A stretch of 64,000 nt of DNA, taken from NCBI GenBank assembly GCA_033816765.1, contig CM066289.1:1302001-1366000 (forward strand), given 5' to 3'. The notes under the pieces are model-generated. The model did no database searches, had not been told where the DNA came from, and saw only the letters and a program-made list of their open reading frames with translations. The stretch comes from Nothopassalora personata. Its lineage: Eukaryota > Ascomycota > Dothideomycetes > Mycosphaerellales > Mycosphaerellaceae. Made by a program: the position numbers and the translations under genes. Of this stretch, positions 11,433-22,763 are shown in pieces; position 1 is the first letter of the stretch; each line of letters starts with the position of its first letter.

Positions 11433-13785
11433 TTGACTCAAAATTCGGAGGCTACCGTGGTGTCCAGTCAAAGGTCGACTGCATGCCAACTTGCGGTGCA
11501 GAAAGGTCGTGGTGCTAGGACTACAGCGGAGTGTGGCGGAGAGTTACTGGTGATGTTGACACCATGAACAATTCCGGTGATTCTTAATCGACTCGATACA
11601 GGAGCAGCGTCTTGAAGGGGTCGATGCAGACGTGAAAGAAGCCTCCACCAATACGACTCGTGTTTCCCGGTATACTTTTACCGCGTCACTGTAGAACTTT
11701 GCCTAATAGTCAAATGAATCGAGCAGTGGATCTGGAGATTTGATGACTACAATGGCTGTCAGGGCTGCACGAACATTTCTTGTTGTCTTCCCAGGCAGGG
11801 CAGTAATGGACTAGGGATGTCTTGCTCTTCCTTAGGTCGTTGGTATTGATAGCCACCTCCCTGCTGATCGCACCCGGACGACAATCCTTTCACAGGAAGC
11901 ACCATGGGCATTGACTATAGCCATGCTGTGTGGAAGCTTCTGCCAGCACACCAGCAATTGATTCCATCGTTGGTGGCGTTCCAGGTGAGTGACATGCCTA
12001 TGCACTAAAGGGGCACAAATCAACGGATCCATGACCTCCGGAATGCGCGATGGATGTCGGCACGGTTTGATGTCGTTCACGGTGCGCCTCTGCCACATTG
12101 AGCTGAAGGATATGGCCATTAGACTCGCTCAGGTCTGAGCAGTCTCAGTGTGGAAATGAGGCACCGCACCATCTCTCGAAGAGAAAGCTGTGCCTCTGAC
12201 GTGCGTCCAGATCGAATCCTTTCCCGCTGACCAAGAGCTTGCCAGCTTCGTCAATCATGCCTTGGCTGTACCGCGTGAGGCGCTTACTTCGGCGTATGGC
12301 GCTCGAGTGCCAACTTAAGTCTTCAAGTCCTAAGGACTATCGAGACAGCCAAGAACTTGCGCATACGCGTCTAATGGCGAAGCGCCGACATGCAATGGCT
12401 TGAACACTTGATCTGGAGGCTTCGAGCGGAGCCGGCCTTGTGTTGATTGTAAGACAAAGCCGCGATTGGGTACGCTGAGCCGCAAGAGCGCATCCGCTTT
12501 GCAGTATCATGACATCGACTCTATATGATGTCAGCCGCGGACATGTAGCCGGCCATGCGAACGTACTGCAGCTGTGAGGCACTAGCTGTATTCCCTCATG
12601 GCCATGCCACCCGAGCTTGACTACGAGATGGCATGAATTGCTTGCTCATTCGGCTGGGACAGTGTGTTGTGCCGTGCCATGTCTGTGCGGGAAAGGCGGA
12701 AGGACTCATTCTTTGAACAAATCCTTGTGCGTGTTGTTATTGTCATCTGCTTATTTCATTCGTCCTGTCAGACGAGTACAGCATGTGGCGTTCTTGGAGT
12801 TGATGGCACCAACACAGGCTTTCTGACCAAGTCGCATAGTATTCATGGTCCATGCTGGGTCAGCCAGCTACAATGAGAAGGTAGTAAGGTAGAGTGCCTC
12901 GTCTGGTCGTGCAGTCGCGAATGTGCACAGAGACGGGGATGGAGATGGAGCTCCCAGGCGAGGAAAGGAGGAGACTTCCAAATTTAGCCCTCATTTTCAG
13001 GCCCAAACTGAGGCTATTAGCAGCAGATACTTCAAGCTTGGCGTAATGAATCCCAGCAAATACACATGCTGGCCCTAGCGTAGAGCGCCATGCGACTTGC
13101 GAGCGCTTCCTTCGCGCGGCACGCCTCTTTTCTCCCTGCGCTTCTCGTGGCATCCCTCCTCGAAAGGCAGGCGTCTCAGATCTCCGGGATTGGCAGAGAC
13201 TGGGCTGGTATCATGATGAATACGCATCGTCATCAAGAGCAGCTTTCAATGGCATCACGAATACTAAGATCAACTAAGAGAGATGTCAACAGTTAATTGA
13301 GGGTGGATGCTTTCCTGCCACCTTCTCCCGTCTTCCAACCACCATCGCCGAGCGGCAGCTCTAGCGTGATATTACATCTCGTCAAACTGCACGGCGGCAA
13401 GCTGAACAGCTCCCGGAGCCCAGAGGAACCACTTATGACTGGACTCTGCCCAGGGTTTATCTTGGTCGGTAGCTATTCTCGACCTGTCATTCCATCAGTC
13501 TCACTTAAGCTCAAGACCTTGGCTCTCCAAGACCAACCGCGACTAACTGTTGTCAGAAAAGTGTTGACGAGATCTTGCGAGAAGTACGCAAGCATGCCTG
13601 CCATGTGCCGCCAGGTTTAGACTTTCTGGCAGGTCGGCGTGGCGTGCCCGAGGCGCAGATCTTCTTCATCCGTTTGTGGGTCTGGGCGCTGGCACATGGC
13701 GGGTGCTAGGACACTCTAATTGTTCTATTCATGTTGCGTCTTGGAATCCGCTCCCGCGGCGCCGGCACAGTAACGTCCGTCTCAG
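11433..13785. other. Gene-poor region of about 2.4 kb
   Basis: Only short, overlapping frames without consistent splice signals are present on either strand. I recognise no gene, tRNA, transposon end or long repeat. Open frames at 11832-12119 and 13297-13620 lack family motifs and were not accepted. Confidence 0.4.
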
Positions 13786-13792
13786 TATATAT
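13786..13792 (+). promoter_or_regulatory. TATA box of the DUF3455 gene
   Basis: TATATAT lies 137 bp upstream of the ATG at 13929, within a stretch followed by a CT/CA-rich leader. Position and sequence fit a core promoter; use is inferred. Confidence 0.5.
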
Positions 13793-13928
13793 GGTCTCTT
13801 GCTATTCAGTCTACACCAGGATACCCAGCACACGCTTCACACCATCTCGACACTATCAAACAAATCCTTTGAGAAGACGTCTTTCAAGAACGTTTGCATA
13901 TCCCGTTAGTTCAGCAAGCTTCATCGCA

Positions 13929-14681
13929 ATGGCGCCTCTTCTACAGTCTCTCATCGCTGTCTCGGCTGCACTATCGACTGTCCAGGCTCTGCCGTGGGGC
14001 GGCCACTTGAGCAGATGGACCATCAGCCTGAGCACAAAACCCGTACTTCCACTCAAGCAAGTCGACAACACTGGCCCTGCTCCTCTTCCAGAACCCACCG
14101 GCACGCTGCAATACATTCAGCTCGGTCTCGGCTTCCAGAACTACAGCTGTAGTGCAACGACCAACACATGGGTCGCAACAGTGCCATCAGCAGGAGCCAT
14201 CGCCCAGCTCTACGACATCACAGCTATCATCAACCAATTGACGACCGACTCGTACACCAAGAACACCCTCAAAAATTTCGAAACCTGCCTCAAGACTACC
14301 ATGTGCAGCCCGGACACCAGCAATGGCTACTGTAGTGAATGCCACAGAATATCCGCTGCCGCTTTCCAGCCCAAGCACGATGGCGAGCACTACTTCGACC
14401 AGCTCAACGGCGCTCAGACTCCCAACTTCGACGTCGCAGACGACTTTCTTTCCGTAAAGAAGGCTGGCGTAGTCAAGGCTCCCAAGGAGGCATACAAAGG
14501 CGAGAGCGATACTGGCGCGGTCGACTGGCTGTACCTCGTCGACAACGGATCTGGAAGGACACATGGTCTGAAGAGTGTCTACCGTATTCACACTGCCGGT
14601 GGTGTTTCACCCAGCTCGTGCAGTAAGCCTGGCTCAGCACTTCAAGTGCCTTACGCTACCGAGTACTGGTTCTATAACTGA
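13929..14681 (+). CDS. Secreted DUF3455 protein
   Basis: A single exon of 250 residues. The start was placed at the ATG followed by a clear signal peptide (MAPLLQSLIAVSAALSTVQA); the upstream in-frame ATG at 13731 would put the TATA box inside the coding region. The mature part shows the DUF3455 pattern: an early LQYIQLGLGFQNYSC segment, a central domain with cysteines, a FDQLNGAQTPNFD segment, a DWLYLVDNGSGRTHGLKSVY core and the C-terminal YATEYWFYN. Members are widespread secreted fungal proteins without a known activity. The protein has 6 cysteines in the mature chain, probably paired. Confidence 0.85.
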   Translation: MAPLLQSLIAVSAALSTVQALPWGGHLSRWTISLSTKPVLPLKQVDNTGPAPLPEPTGTLQYIQLGLGFQNYSCSATTNTWVATVPSAGAIAQLYDITAIINQLTTDSYTKNTLKNFETCLKTTMCSPDTSNGYCSECHRISAAAFQPKHDGEHYFDQLNGAQTPNFDVADDFLSVKKAGVVKAPKEAYKGESDTGAVDWLYLVDNGSGRTHGLKSVYRIHTAGGVSPSSCSKPGSALQVPYATEYWFYN

Positions 14682-15151
14682 GATGGTGTGATATGGGACA
14701 TGTCACGGCAAAAAAGGTGATTTCAGATCTTACCCGAGCATGGCGTTCTGTTTTGGATACCCATCAGCGTATGGCTTAACGCGCTTGCTTTGTATAGAGA
14801 TTCATGGTTGTCAGCAGTCTAAGCATAATACAGTCGTTGTACATGATTACACTGAGACGACAACAACGATGATGATATTAAGCCTGTTTTCACACCTGTC
14901 CGTCTCTTTTCCTTCGTCTTCCGGCCGACTGATATCACCTGCATGGCGAGTATAAATACCGAGGAAGTTATAACTAGTGGGACTCGATCGGAAGTATCAG
15001 AGCACGCCAGAAGAAATCATTGAATTTAGCCTTTACAAATTTTACGTCCATATCACATGAAAAATGCAAACACTGCCCGCAAACCTGTGCAGGCACATGT
15101 TGGTATCCTCCTAGCATAACGAATGAAAGGACACAGCCCGTTCTCATCATC
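14682..15151. other. Convergent 3' intergenic region
   Basis: The space between the plus-strand DUF3455 gene and the minus-strand transporter. It contains a TATAAATA sequence at about 14951-14958 with no gene to serve on either strand nearby; probably 3' untranslated sequence. Confidence 0.35.
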
Positions 15152-16003
15152 TTATACTCGCTCGCCTGCGCGCTTCTGCATCCTCTTCGCGCTCCACGGG
15201 AACGACACAACGGGCATGTTGCACCAGAAGTTGGTCTCATCAGCCATGCCCTAATCATCGTTAGCGATACTGTATAACGTGGTAAGATGCTGTCAAGACT
15301 GTACCGCGAACATATTGTACCATGCAAAGAACGCCGCCAGTATGCCGAACACACCACCAGCCTGCTGCAACGACTTCGAAGCCTCCGCGGCAGAAACAGC
15401 GTACTGTTCAGACAGAGCCAGGCACAAGAAGGCAGCATCCAGGACGACGAACAGGCCACAGAAGGCCACGGTCGAGCGCATAGTAAGAAGCATGCACAAA
15501 GACGTGAAGATGAACCACCCCCAGAGGTACAGCGCGAAGACCTCGTTGAAAGTACTGGCACCTGTGTCCTTTTCGGTGTACGCATCAACAATGCCGAAAG
15601 CTGGAGTGAGGACCACTCCAAACGAAATCCAGAAACCGCCATAGGAAGACAGAGCCGTAGCCCCAAAGGTGTTCCCGACCGCCATCTCCCACATGCCAGC
15701 TAGGAGCTGCACGAGGCCGCCATACCCAAGAGCAAGTGCCACGACGAGATTTGGCTCGTGTACGCCGAGGACCTTGAGATTGACGCAGGAGAGCACGAAA
15801 GTAGTCAGGGCGAAGGCGCCGAGGCCGAGTGGTGCTGGATTGGCGATTTTCTTCTGCTGGGCGATATTGGCATGAGGTGCCGGCTGGAACTCGCCTCCGT
15901 GGGCTGGGAGGAGGCTTGCGATGCCGCTCATATTCTGGAGCTCGTGGTTGTTTGCGTGGTGTTGCTTCTCGAATGAAGGGCTAGAGGAAGCTGCAGCGCT
16001 CAT
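15152..16003 (-). CDS. Acetate transporter, GPR1/FUN34/YaaH family
   Basis: Exons 15305-16003 and 15152-15250, joined across a 54 bp intron (branch GCTAAC, acceptor TTAG), give 265 residues. A hydrophilic N-terminus of about 50 residues precedes the family signature NPAPLGL at residues 55-61. Six hydrophobic segments follow. The C-terminal exon completes the conserved MFAGMADETNFWCNMPVVSF block after FFAWYN. The family (Ady2/AcpA/SatP) imports acetate and other short carboxylates by proton symport at the plasma membrane. Splicing is essential: unspliced, the frame stops three codons into the intron. Confidence 0.92.
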
Positions 16004-17210
16004 GGCGTGGGGTTAAAGAAAGACGAGAATGGATGAAACCTGGTACTTTCGATAACGACTGTTGACGTTGGCATAGTTATGGTTGAGAAGGAGAGCGAAG
16101 GGAGTCAGGGTGATATTGTGGAGAAGCCATGTTGTCACGGTCATCGCTCTTGTATGCTGGTCAGGAGTTGAGGCCCGCACCCTAGCACTCAATGAAGTGT
16201 CGACGTCTTTGGGGGAAGCCGACACTTCCGTTAGGCAAATTGACAGGTCCAATGTCCGGTATCTGGCATGTTGTCAAGGATAACTCTGGCGGACCTGTCA
16301 GCAGAGGCAAATTCATGCCTAGTAGAGTCGAAGCTCATGTATGGGCCGGACCGTGCCCGTGGGACAGCTCATAGCTTTCCCATATCTCGGTGTACAATTA
16401 GTGAACGGCTTGTACTTCCTGCCACATGTGGCCATCATTGGAGATCACATGTAGGCCATACGAGCAGCGCCGTGGAGAAAGCCAAACACCTCTTCTCGTC
16501 CCGTGCTTGTATGCGAAGGTCCATCCGCCAAAAGCCAGCAGGGATACCCCACCAGCCTTGTCCCGTCATCGAAATCAATGGCTGAGGTCGACGGGCTCAT
16601 CCATCCACTCAAAAGTGTGTCGCGTGGTTCACGGCTTTTGTTCTCATGGCAAACCGGCTTCCCCAACAACGGACATCGTGCTCTCCTTGTCAGGACAATC
16701 ACCGCGCCCAGGACTTGGCCGTAGCTAAGGTACGTACTGAACCTTGGTGTCTGGGAAAGCCCCTCATGACATCCGTGGTGAGTGCCGAAAGCGAAGCGAT
16801 GCCTGCATACGAGCGCGAAGTAGCCATCTGCAGCTCGCGTAAGCGCATGCGGTCTCTGAGCACGGAGCAAGGAGTTGGGGAAAACAGAATGTGAAACGTG
16901 CTCATAGAGGGCACCAGCACTGATGACAGCGTCGAACAACTTCGTTTGATAGCTTGCGGCCATCCTCTGGTCGACTATGGCTGGGCCAACCAATTTCAGA
17001 GACTCCGTGGCCCCCGAGGAAGGGCTGAGGATCAGGACTTGCGTATTTTCGTGCGCTAAACACTCATCAAAATGGGTATGTATCGGTATGTATACCCCAC
17101 GCCATCGCTCACAACGCTGAAGAACATCATCACTAATCCTGCTGATGCAAATACCGAGTAACCTTCCTATCCGCTGAACACCAATGCCATGCATCATGTC
17201 TGTCCAGCAT
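16004..17210. other. Promoter of the transporter and 3' flank of the IQGAP gene
   Basis: A minus-strand frame of 266 codons (16445-17245) crosses most of this stretch but overlaps the IQGAP stop region and has an unnatural Cys/Arg/His-rich composition with no motif, so I treat it as chance. No other feature is recognised. Confidence 0.4.
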
Positions 17211-20200
17211 CTAAGCACTGTCTCTGTAAAACTTCTTGAACACAAGATGCAACAACAGATTCACAGCCAACTTCGCTGGATTCTGGCTCTCTTCAAACAC
17301 GCTGATAGCATTCCTGTTGTCATACTGCGCCTGCAGAAGATCATCAAGAAGGAGGTTTGCCGACGCTCCAGGTAGCATCATGCTTCCAGAGCTAGCTTCC
17401 ATGTGGAAAACGCCGACATCATCAGAGCTGATTACAACATTGAGATTGTTCCAATGTTCTGGCGAGTAGCCTTGCCAACTCAACAGAACGCCTTTGTCAG
17501 CAAGTTGGCGTGCCGAGTATTTGTACGAACCGAATTTCGGCTGTCGCCCAGCACGTTCGAGCTCTCTCTCGTGCGACCACTGTTTCGTGAAGGGCATGAT
17601 GAACTTGTGCTTGGTGCCTTTCTTCGTCGCTAGCGTATGGAGGCACTGTTCGATGTAGTCGTTGTAGCTCTTCAGCTGATCCTCCAGGAAAGTGGCCTTT
17701 GCATCAAGCTGTGAGAGCGTGGTTCTCGTGGACTCGATATCGTGCTGGCGCTCGAGTCGACGGCGATGCTTTTGCCTGATGTCACCTGCCAGAGCATTCA
17801 AAATCTCTTGATAGTTATTATGCCTGCTGACACGGAATTGTGGTGGCACGTGCGGCTGCTCAAGACGAAGAATATTCTCCAGGGCGCTGGACTTCAATTC
17901 GGCATATGTCATACCTTGAAGGTCCAGCAGGTCACGGTGATCTTCGGAGAACGCCGAAGGCGCTTCAGAGTATACCGACTGTGCTCTGCCCGATCGTATA
18001 GACGCTCGAGGATCAAAGGCCGATGGTGTGCGTCTATGGCCAGGTCGACGATCTTGGTGCTTCTCAGCAAGCTCTTCTTGGACCAGTGAGATCCATCTAT
18101 CCGCATCCTCGTGCGTGATCGGTCGTAGGAGGATCTCCATCAGGTTCGATCCAGACTGTACTCGTATGATGTACAACACAAGACGCTTTGTTGCAGTGAA
18201 CAACTGCCGTGACTCTGCGTTGGGATCCTCTTGGACTGTAAACCTCGACTTGAGCGTCAAGGTAATCTCGCCGCCATTTGATGCACCGCCAAGGTCGCTT
18301 TCATTGCTCTTTGCCGTACCGAGATCTGTCAAGAGCTCTTTAATCTGATCATCTCGGTGCGGTGCTATCACCTGTATGTTATCCGCAATAAGACTGTGCA
18401 TCGCGAAAATGTCCGCAAGTTTGATGTACAACGTTGGCTTCGTCCGCGCGTAGAGGTCGCTGAATTGATCCGCGTCATAGTGTTCTTCTGGTGACGGGAT
18501 ATCAAATAGATGAGTCAGACATTCTTGCCATCGATCCAGCGACTCAGTGATCCAGTTGTTCAGTGGCTGGAGGTAGATGTTGTCTTGACCAAAGAGGCGT
18601 CCCGCACTTGTCACTTGACCAAGCACAGCGGTGACTTGTCCAAGGTTACGTTTGTGGGCAGGGCTGAGGCCACGGTCAACAACGCCCCACATCTCGGGCT
18701 CTCTTAAGGCAGGCACAAGGTAAGTCTTCCATAGCCACGCGCCCACTACCATAGCCATGTGACCTGGGTCTTCACGCGGGAACTGTGCGCAGAGTGCGCG
18801 ATGCTGCTCTGCTGCCACATAGCGTACAGCATACGGCATGCGGTGCAGGCATTCTTCGAGACTCAGGAAGAACCCATCGCCCAAATCACGCAAGTCCTCC
18901 AAGTGTTCGACGTACCTCGGCCTCACGTCCTCTTGCCTGATCACAACCTCTCGCGGAAGGTCGCGCGGTCGTTGCGAGGGTCGACCAGTGGAAAGCTCCT
19001 CGTTGTTCAAGATTGCCCGGTAGATTTGCAGCGGATCACTTTCCAGGTCCAAGTGGTCTTGGCCGCAGATGCCGTTCTTAACCATGCTCCCGAACAAGGT
19101 CTTGAGGTACGCTCGTTCCTTGGGACTGCGAACATAGTTCTGCATCAGACGCTGCTGGAAGGTTCCGCTCTGCTGTCGCATGTAGTCTTCAAGACTCTGG
19201 CAATGGGCGATTGCTTCTGTGAAGCTCGTGGCAAGTACCTTGAGCAAGAAGTATTCCTCGCGACTCTTTTGCGCATACCCGAATGTTGTCATCACAAGCC
19301 GCTCCACGTTCTTGCTTTCCTTCTCTGCCAGACCACGAGCCGTAATGACACTGAAAGCTCGTGCCATGTACTGCGGCTGGGTCTGGAGTAAGAAAAAGAG
19401 CTCTTCATAGCCGGTGAGCTTCTTTCGCGAGTTCTTATTGAGCGCTTTGAGGTCCAGACCAGATGCGTTTCCGAGTGTGCTGCCCGAACGAAGCAGTTGC
19501 GATGCCGAGCCACCAAAGTGCTTCTGATGTTTGACGACCTCATCCAGGGTGATTTTGTTCTTCACCAGAAGCGCGATTTTGACGTCTAGCCCTTCCACGT
19601 AGCTTTCGACAAGCTCGTTCCGACGAACACTCTCGATAACCTGTCTCCGAAGTCGTTCCGCCTCGATCTCGCCTTCAAATTCCAGATTCGAGTCCGTGAG
19701 AAGATGAACGTGGCGACGAATTACCGGAAGTGGTGGATTCTTCCCATTGACCAAGCTCTTGTAGCTTTCGCCTTGTTGCTTTGCACGCACAAAGGACTGA
19801 AGCTTGACAACCTTCTCCATGTTCTCCCGATAGTGCTTGCGCTTTTCTGCGAACCTCTTGCGTACGATGAAACCGCGCGCTGCAGACTGAAGCTCGACTG
19901 CAGCCTCTTCGTGTTCTTCGAGGCCTGCCAACAGGTTGCCAATCTCGCTTCTCAGCAGCATAGCGCGGAGAACCGACTGTAGCTGCGTGATGCTCTCCTC
20001 CTCTTTTTCCATCTCGACAAGCTGGTCGAAGATGCGTTGTCGTTCGATGTAGGCTCGAGCCATGGACTGCAAAGTGGTAAGATTGTCCTCTTGCTCTTCG
20101 AGCGCGGCCAATCTCTGGCCAATACTCTTTCGTTGCAGCATCGCTCGCGCCATTGACTGCAGTGTGCGAACATCGCTGTCATGCTGTTTTATTTCCGCCA

Positions 20201-22763
20201 CCGTCTTCGCTGTGCTTTTGCGTGTGGCCTGGCCTCTGATGAGAGCTTGCAAAGTCTCCACGGCATCCTTCTGACCAGCCAGCACTTCCTTCGTATCCAT
20301 GTGGAGTGATCTGGCTGCTTGTCCCCGGAGTAGAGTTTGGAACTTGACAATGGCGGACTCTCGTCCTTGCAGTGCGCCTATAGTTCGTGCCTGGCGAAGT
20401 CGCTCGAGCAGACCGCGTGATAGAGCTTGCACCTGTATCACACCGGATTCGTGCATCCTCCGCTCGCCATGCTGCAACTTTTGTTGCTTTCGCTGAATCA
20501 GAGCACGAGCTGCGGCTTGCAACTTTACGATGTCAACAGCGGCTTCACGAGCCGCCACTTGCTGACACGCTGCCCTCTTTCGTACATGGGCGCCTCGAGC
20601 AAGTGCCTGAAGGTCTGCAATGCTCTCCTCGAGGTCCCACAGTCGGTTCATGATGGCACCCACTCGCATTCTCTCGAGGGCTCCACGAGCTGCACTCTGG
20701 GTAGCCTGTACTGCCGCCTCGGTATTTTCATCTCGAGTCTCGTGCCATACATCGCCAGCTCGCCATCTTCCCAGTGCGCCTCGAATAGCTGACTGTAAGT
20801 CCTTGAGACCGTGTCTGTGGGAGCGAAGCTGCGTCGTAATCTTCTTCGTCTCGGCTCGTTGTTGCCTCCCTCGCCAAAGGCTTTGCACCTGGACCACGGC
20901 AGCCTTGTTATCGCGCCAAGCCAATCTTTTTCGCTCGAGACTTTGCCGTACGAGGTAGGCTTTCGCAGTAGCTTGAAACTGCTTCGTCGACATGTCCATG
21001 GTAAATTTGAAGTCAAAGATCTCGCGAGCGAATCCGCCTCGAGCAATAGCCTGGAAGTGTGCGATCTGCTCTTCCGCGTCCCACATGTCCTGCATCATGT
21101 TGCCAAGTCGTAGTCGTACAGCAGCGCCACGTATTTGCGATTGTAGATCCAGAATAATGTCTTCTTGTTCTGCGAGCAGTTCGTCTGGTGATGGTTCTGG
21201 TGGCGGAGGCTCTTCTTCGATCTGCATGGCTTCTCTCATGCCGCCAAAGTTCGGCATCTGGACACCACTACGGTCAATACCTTTCTGAGTTTCTTCCAAC
21301 TCATGCTCCTCGAATTGAAGCTGGCCAACGAGGTTACCTATCCGGAACTCGACGACGCCCTTCCGATAAAGCAGCCAAGAGAGGGCGTGTATACAGTAGA
21401 TGACCTTAGGAATGTTCTTCTTCTCGTACAGATCGATCAGCTCGAACCTGAACAGATCAGGAAGCTCTATCTCGGCGAGGAATCGGAAGAAAAGAGCGAT
21501 GTTGTCAGAATGTCTGAACGAAAGAGGAGCAGCTCTCCATATCCTTTGCGATCCGAGCGCCTTCTGTTGCTTTGACGGCAATCTAGGAGCGAGGCGTACG
21601 ACGACCTCAGCGAGAGTAACTCCATCCCGTAATGCTTCTTCTAGCTGGACAATCGGTGGGAGTTTGTCAGGATCCAGGACATCTTCAAGCCATGCTCTAG
21701 CTTCTCCTATGTGGCAGAGATATTCGTATGCTTGTAGATGTTTCCGTTGCATGTCCATCCATTTCGTGCTTGCGTATGCTGACGCAAATTTCGATTGTGT
21801 CTGAGAAGTAGGTTTCACAGATCCCGAACGCTGAAGTCTTCGTCTTCCAGCAAGACCCGTCACTTGTTCTTCGGGTGAATGTACATTGAGATCCTCCGCG
21901 GAGCCGTTCTCGGCGGCCAACTTGCTAAGGTGGCGCAGCTGGGGTGTCGAAGACTTTTGCAGCATATCGAAATCGCCTCCGTCCAACTGCGGTGCCGGGT
22001 GGTCTGGGGACGAGAAACGCACATGTCCTTTGGCTCTCGGCTTCAAGCCTGCGCGCATCGAGTCCGACCTAGAAAGTGTTGCGATGCTGTTCCCTCTCGC
22101 ATGTCCAGGCGAGGCTGCCCCAGGCCTCGACTCGGGTGAGGCTGGCCGTAGTATGGTGTCTTCGCTGAACGAGACTGCCTTGGTGGATGAAGCTGGTAGA
22201 CGCGATGTCCCGCCATCCCTGCTCGCTGGTCGATATGATATGTTCTCTTTGGACTCTCCGCGCTTGTGTAGCGAGCCATTGGTGAGTGCCGATGGTCGTT
22301 CCGGAGTAGCATTGAGCTCGACAGGTCTCAGCGCACTCCTGCTCTCGCTCCGCCCGATGCCTGTCCGCCAGTCCTCGTCGCGCACCTTCTTCGGCGAAAC
22401 GTCCATCTTCGAAGGAGACCTGACGGCCTTTTGCTCCTGCTCCGCCTGCTCTCGTTGCTCCCATTTAGCGAATGCCGCGTTCTTCTTCACTGGCGACTCG
22501 GAGCGCTCTCTCTTCGTGCTCGACCGCGTTACGAAAGGGTCGTTTGCAGAGTCATAGCCGCTGAAACCAGGCACGCTGTATCCGGAGCTCGCGTTGCTGC
22601 TCAATGTGCCCTGCCGGCTAGGAAGTGACGATCGATCCGTGTCGCTTGCGTTTGAACGCGTCGAGACGGTATGCCGGAGCGGGGATGACTTGGTGGGGCT
22701 GTGATCCCGGAAGCGATTGTGAGGCGGCGATGTGGGCGAACTGAGCGTCGGGATGGAAGGCAT
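17211..22763 (-). CDS. IQGAP-family cytokinesis scaffold (Rng2/Iqg1-like)
   Basis: A single uninterrupted exon of 1850 residues. Domains in order: a Ser/Pro-rich disordered N-terminus to about 330; a calponin-homology domain at about 345-470 (GEARAWLEDVL..LRDGVTLAEVV..NIALFFRFL); about 16 IQ or IQ-like repeats from about 545 to 1000, each built on LQSxARGxxxR; a RasGAP-related domain at about 1075-1330 (LFFLLQTQPQYMARAFSVI); and a RasGAP C-terminal domain near 1600-1760. Fungal IQGAPs bind F-actin through the CH domain and myosin light chain/calmodulin through the IQ repeats, and organise the contractile ring at septa. IQGAP GRDs normally bind Cdc42/Rho rather than stimulate Ras. The length matches filamentous fungal homologues. 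The ATG at 22763 is followed by a typical MPSIPTLSSP start. Confidence 0.95.
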   Translation of the reverse strand: MPSIPTLSSPTSPPHNRFRDHSPTKSSPLRHTVSTRSNASDTDRSSLPSRQGTLSSNASSGYSVPGFSGYDSANDPFVTRSSTKRERSESPVKKNAAFAKWEQREQAEQEQKAVRSPSKMDVSPKKVRDEDWRTGIGRSESRSALRPVELNATPERPSALTNGSLHKRGESKENISYRPASRDGGTSRLPASSTKAVSFSEDTILRPASPESRPGAASPGHARGNSIATLSRSDSMRAGLKPRAKGHVRFSSPDHPAPQLDGGDFDMLQKSSTPQLRHLSKLAAENGSAEDLNVHSPEEQVTGLAGRRRLQRSGSVKPTSQTQSKFASAYASTKWMDMQRKHLQAYEYLCHIGEARAWLEDVLDPDKLPPIVQLEEALRDGVTLAEVVVRLAPRLPSKQQKALGSQRIWRAAPLSFRHSDNIALFFRFLAEIELPDLFRFELIDLYEKKNIPKVIYCIHALSWLLYRKGVVEFRIGNLVGQLQFEEHELEETQKGIDRSGVQMPNFGGMREAMQIEEEPPPPEPSPDELLAEQEDIILDLQSQIRGAAVRLRLGNMMQDMWDAEEQIAHFQAIARGGFAREIFDFKFTMDMSTKQFQATAKAYLVRQSLERKRLAWRDNKAAVVQVQSLWRGRQQRAETKKITTQLRSHRHGLKDLQSAIRGALGRWRAGDVWHETRDENTEAAVQATQSAARGALERMRVGAIMNRLWDLEESIADLQALARGAHVRKRAACQQVAAREAAVDIVKLQAAARALIQRKQQKLQHGERRMHESGVIQVQALSRGLLERLRQARTIGALQGRESAIVKFQTLLRGQAARSLHMDTKEVLAGQKDAVETLQALIRGQATRKSTAKTVAEIKQHDSDVRTLQSMARAMLQRKSIGQRLAALEEQEDNLTTLQSMARAYIERQRIFDQLVEMEKEEESITQLQSVLRAMLLRSEIGNLLAGLEEHEEAAVELQSAARGFIVRKRFAEKRKHYRENMEKVVKLQSFVRAKQQGESYKSLVNGKNPPLPVIRRHVHLLTDSNLEFEGEIEAERLRRQVIESVRRNELVESYVEGLDVKIALLVKNKITLDEVVKHQKHFGGSASQLLRSGSTLGNASGLDLKALNKNSRKKLTGYEELFFLLQTQPQYMARAFSVITARGLAEKESKNVERLVMTTFGYAQKSREEYFLLKVLATSFTEAIAHCQSLEDYMRQQSGTFQQRLMQNYVRSPKERAYLKTLFGSMVKNGICGQDHLDLESDPLQIYRAILNNEELSTGRPSQRPRDLPREVVIRQEDVRPRYVEHLEDLRDLGDGFFLSLEECLHRMPYAVRYVAAEQHRALCAQFPREDPGHMAMVVGAWLWKTYLVPALREPEMWGVVDRGLSPAHKRNLGQVTAVLGQVTSAGRLFGQDNIYLQPLNNWITESLDRWQECLTHLFDIPSPEEHYDADQFSDLYARTKPTLYIKLADIFAMHSLIADNIQVIAPHRDDQIKELLTDLGTAKSNESDLGGASNGGEITLTLKSRFTVQEDPNAESRQLFTATKRLVLYIIRVQSGSNLMEILLRPITHEDADRWISLVQEELAEKHQDRRPGHRRTPSAFDPRASIRSGRAQSVYSEAPSAFSEDHRDLLDLQGMTYAELKSSALENILRLEQPHVPPQFRVSRHNNYQEILNALAGDIRQKHRRRLERQHDIESTRTTLSQLDAKATFLEDQLKSYNDYIEQCLHTLATKKGTKHKFIMPFTKQWSHERELERAGRQPKFGSYKYSARQLADKGVLLSWQGYSPEHWNNLNVVISSDDVGVFHMEASSGSMMLPGASANLLLDDLLQAQYDNRNAISVFEESQNPAKLAVNLLLHLVFKKFYRDSA

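Noticed and set aside
16445..17245. 266-codon open frame on the minus strand
   Set aside because: It overlaps the end of the IQGAP gene, is rich in Cys, Arg and His, has no motif and no start context; most likely a chance frame in GC-rich sequence.
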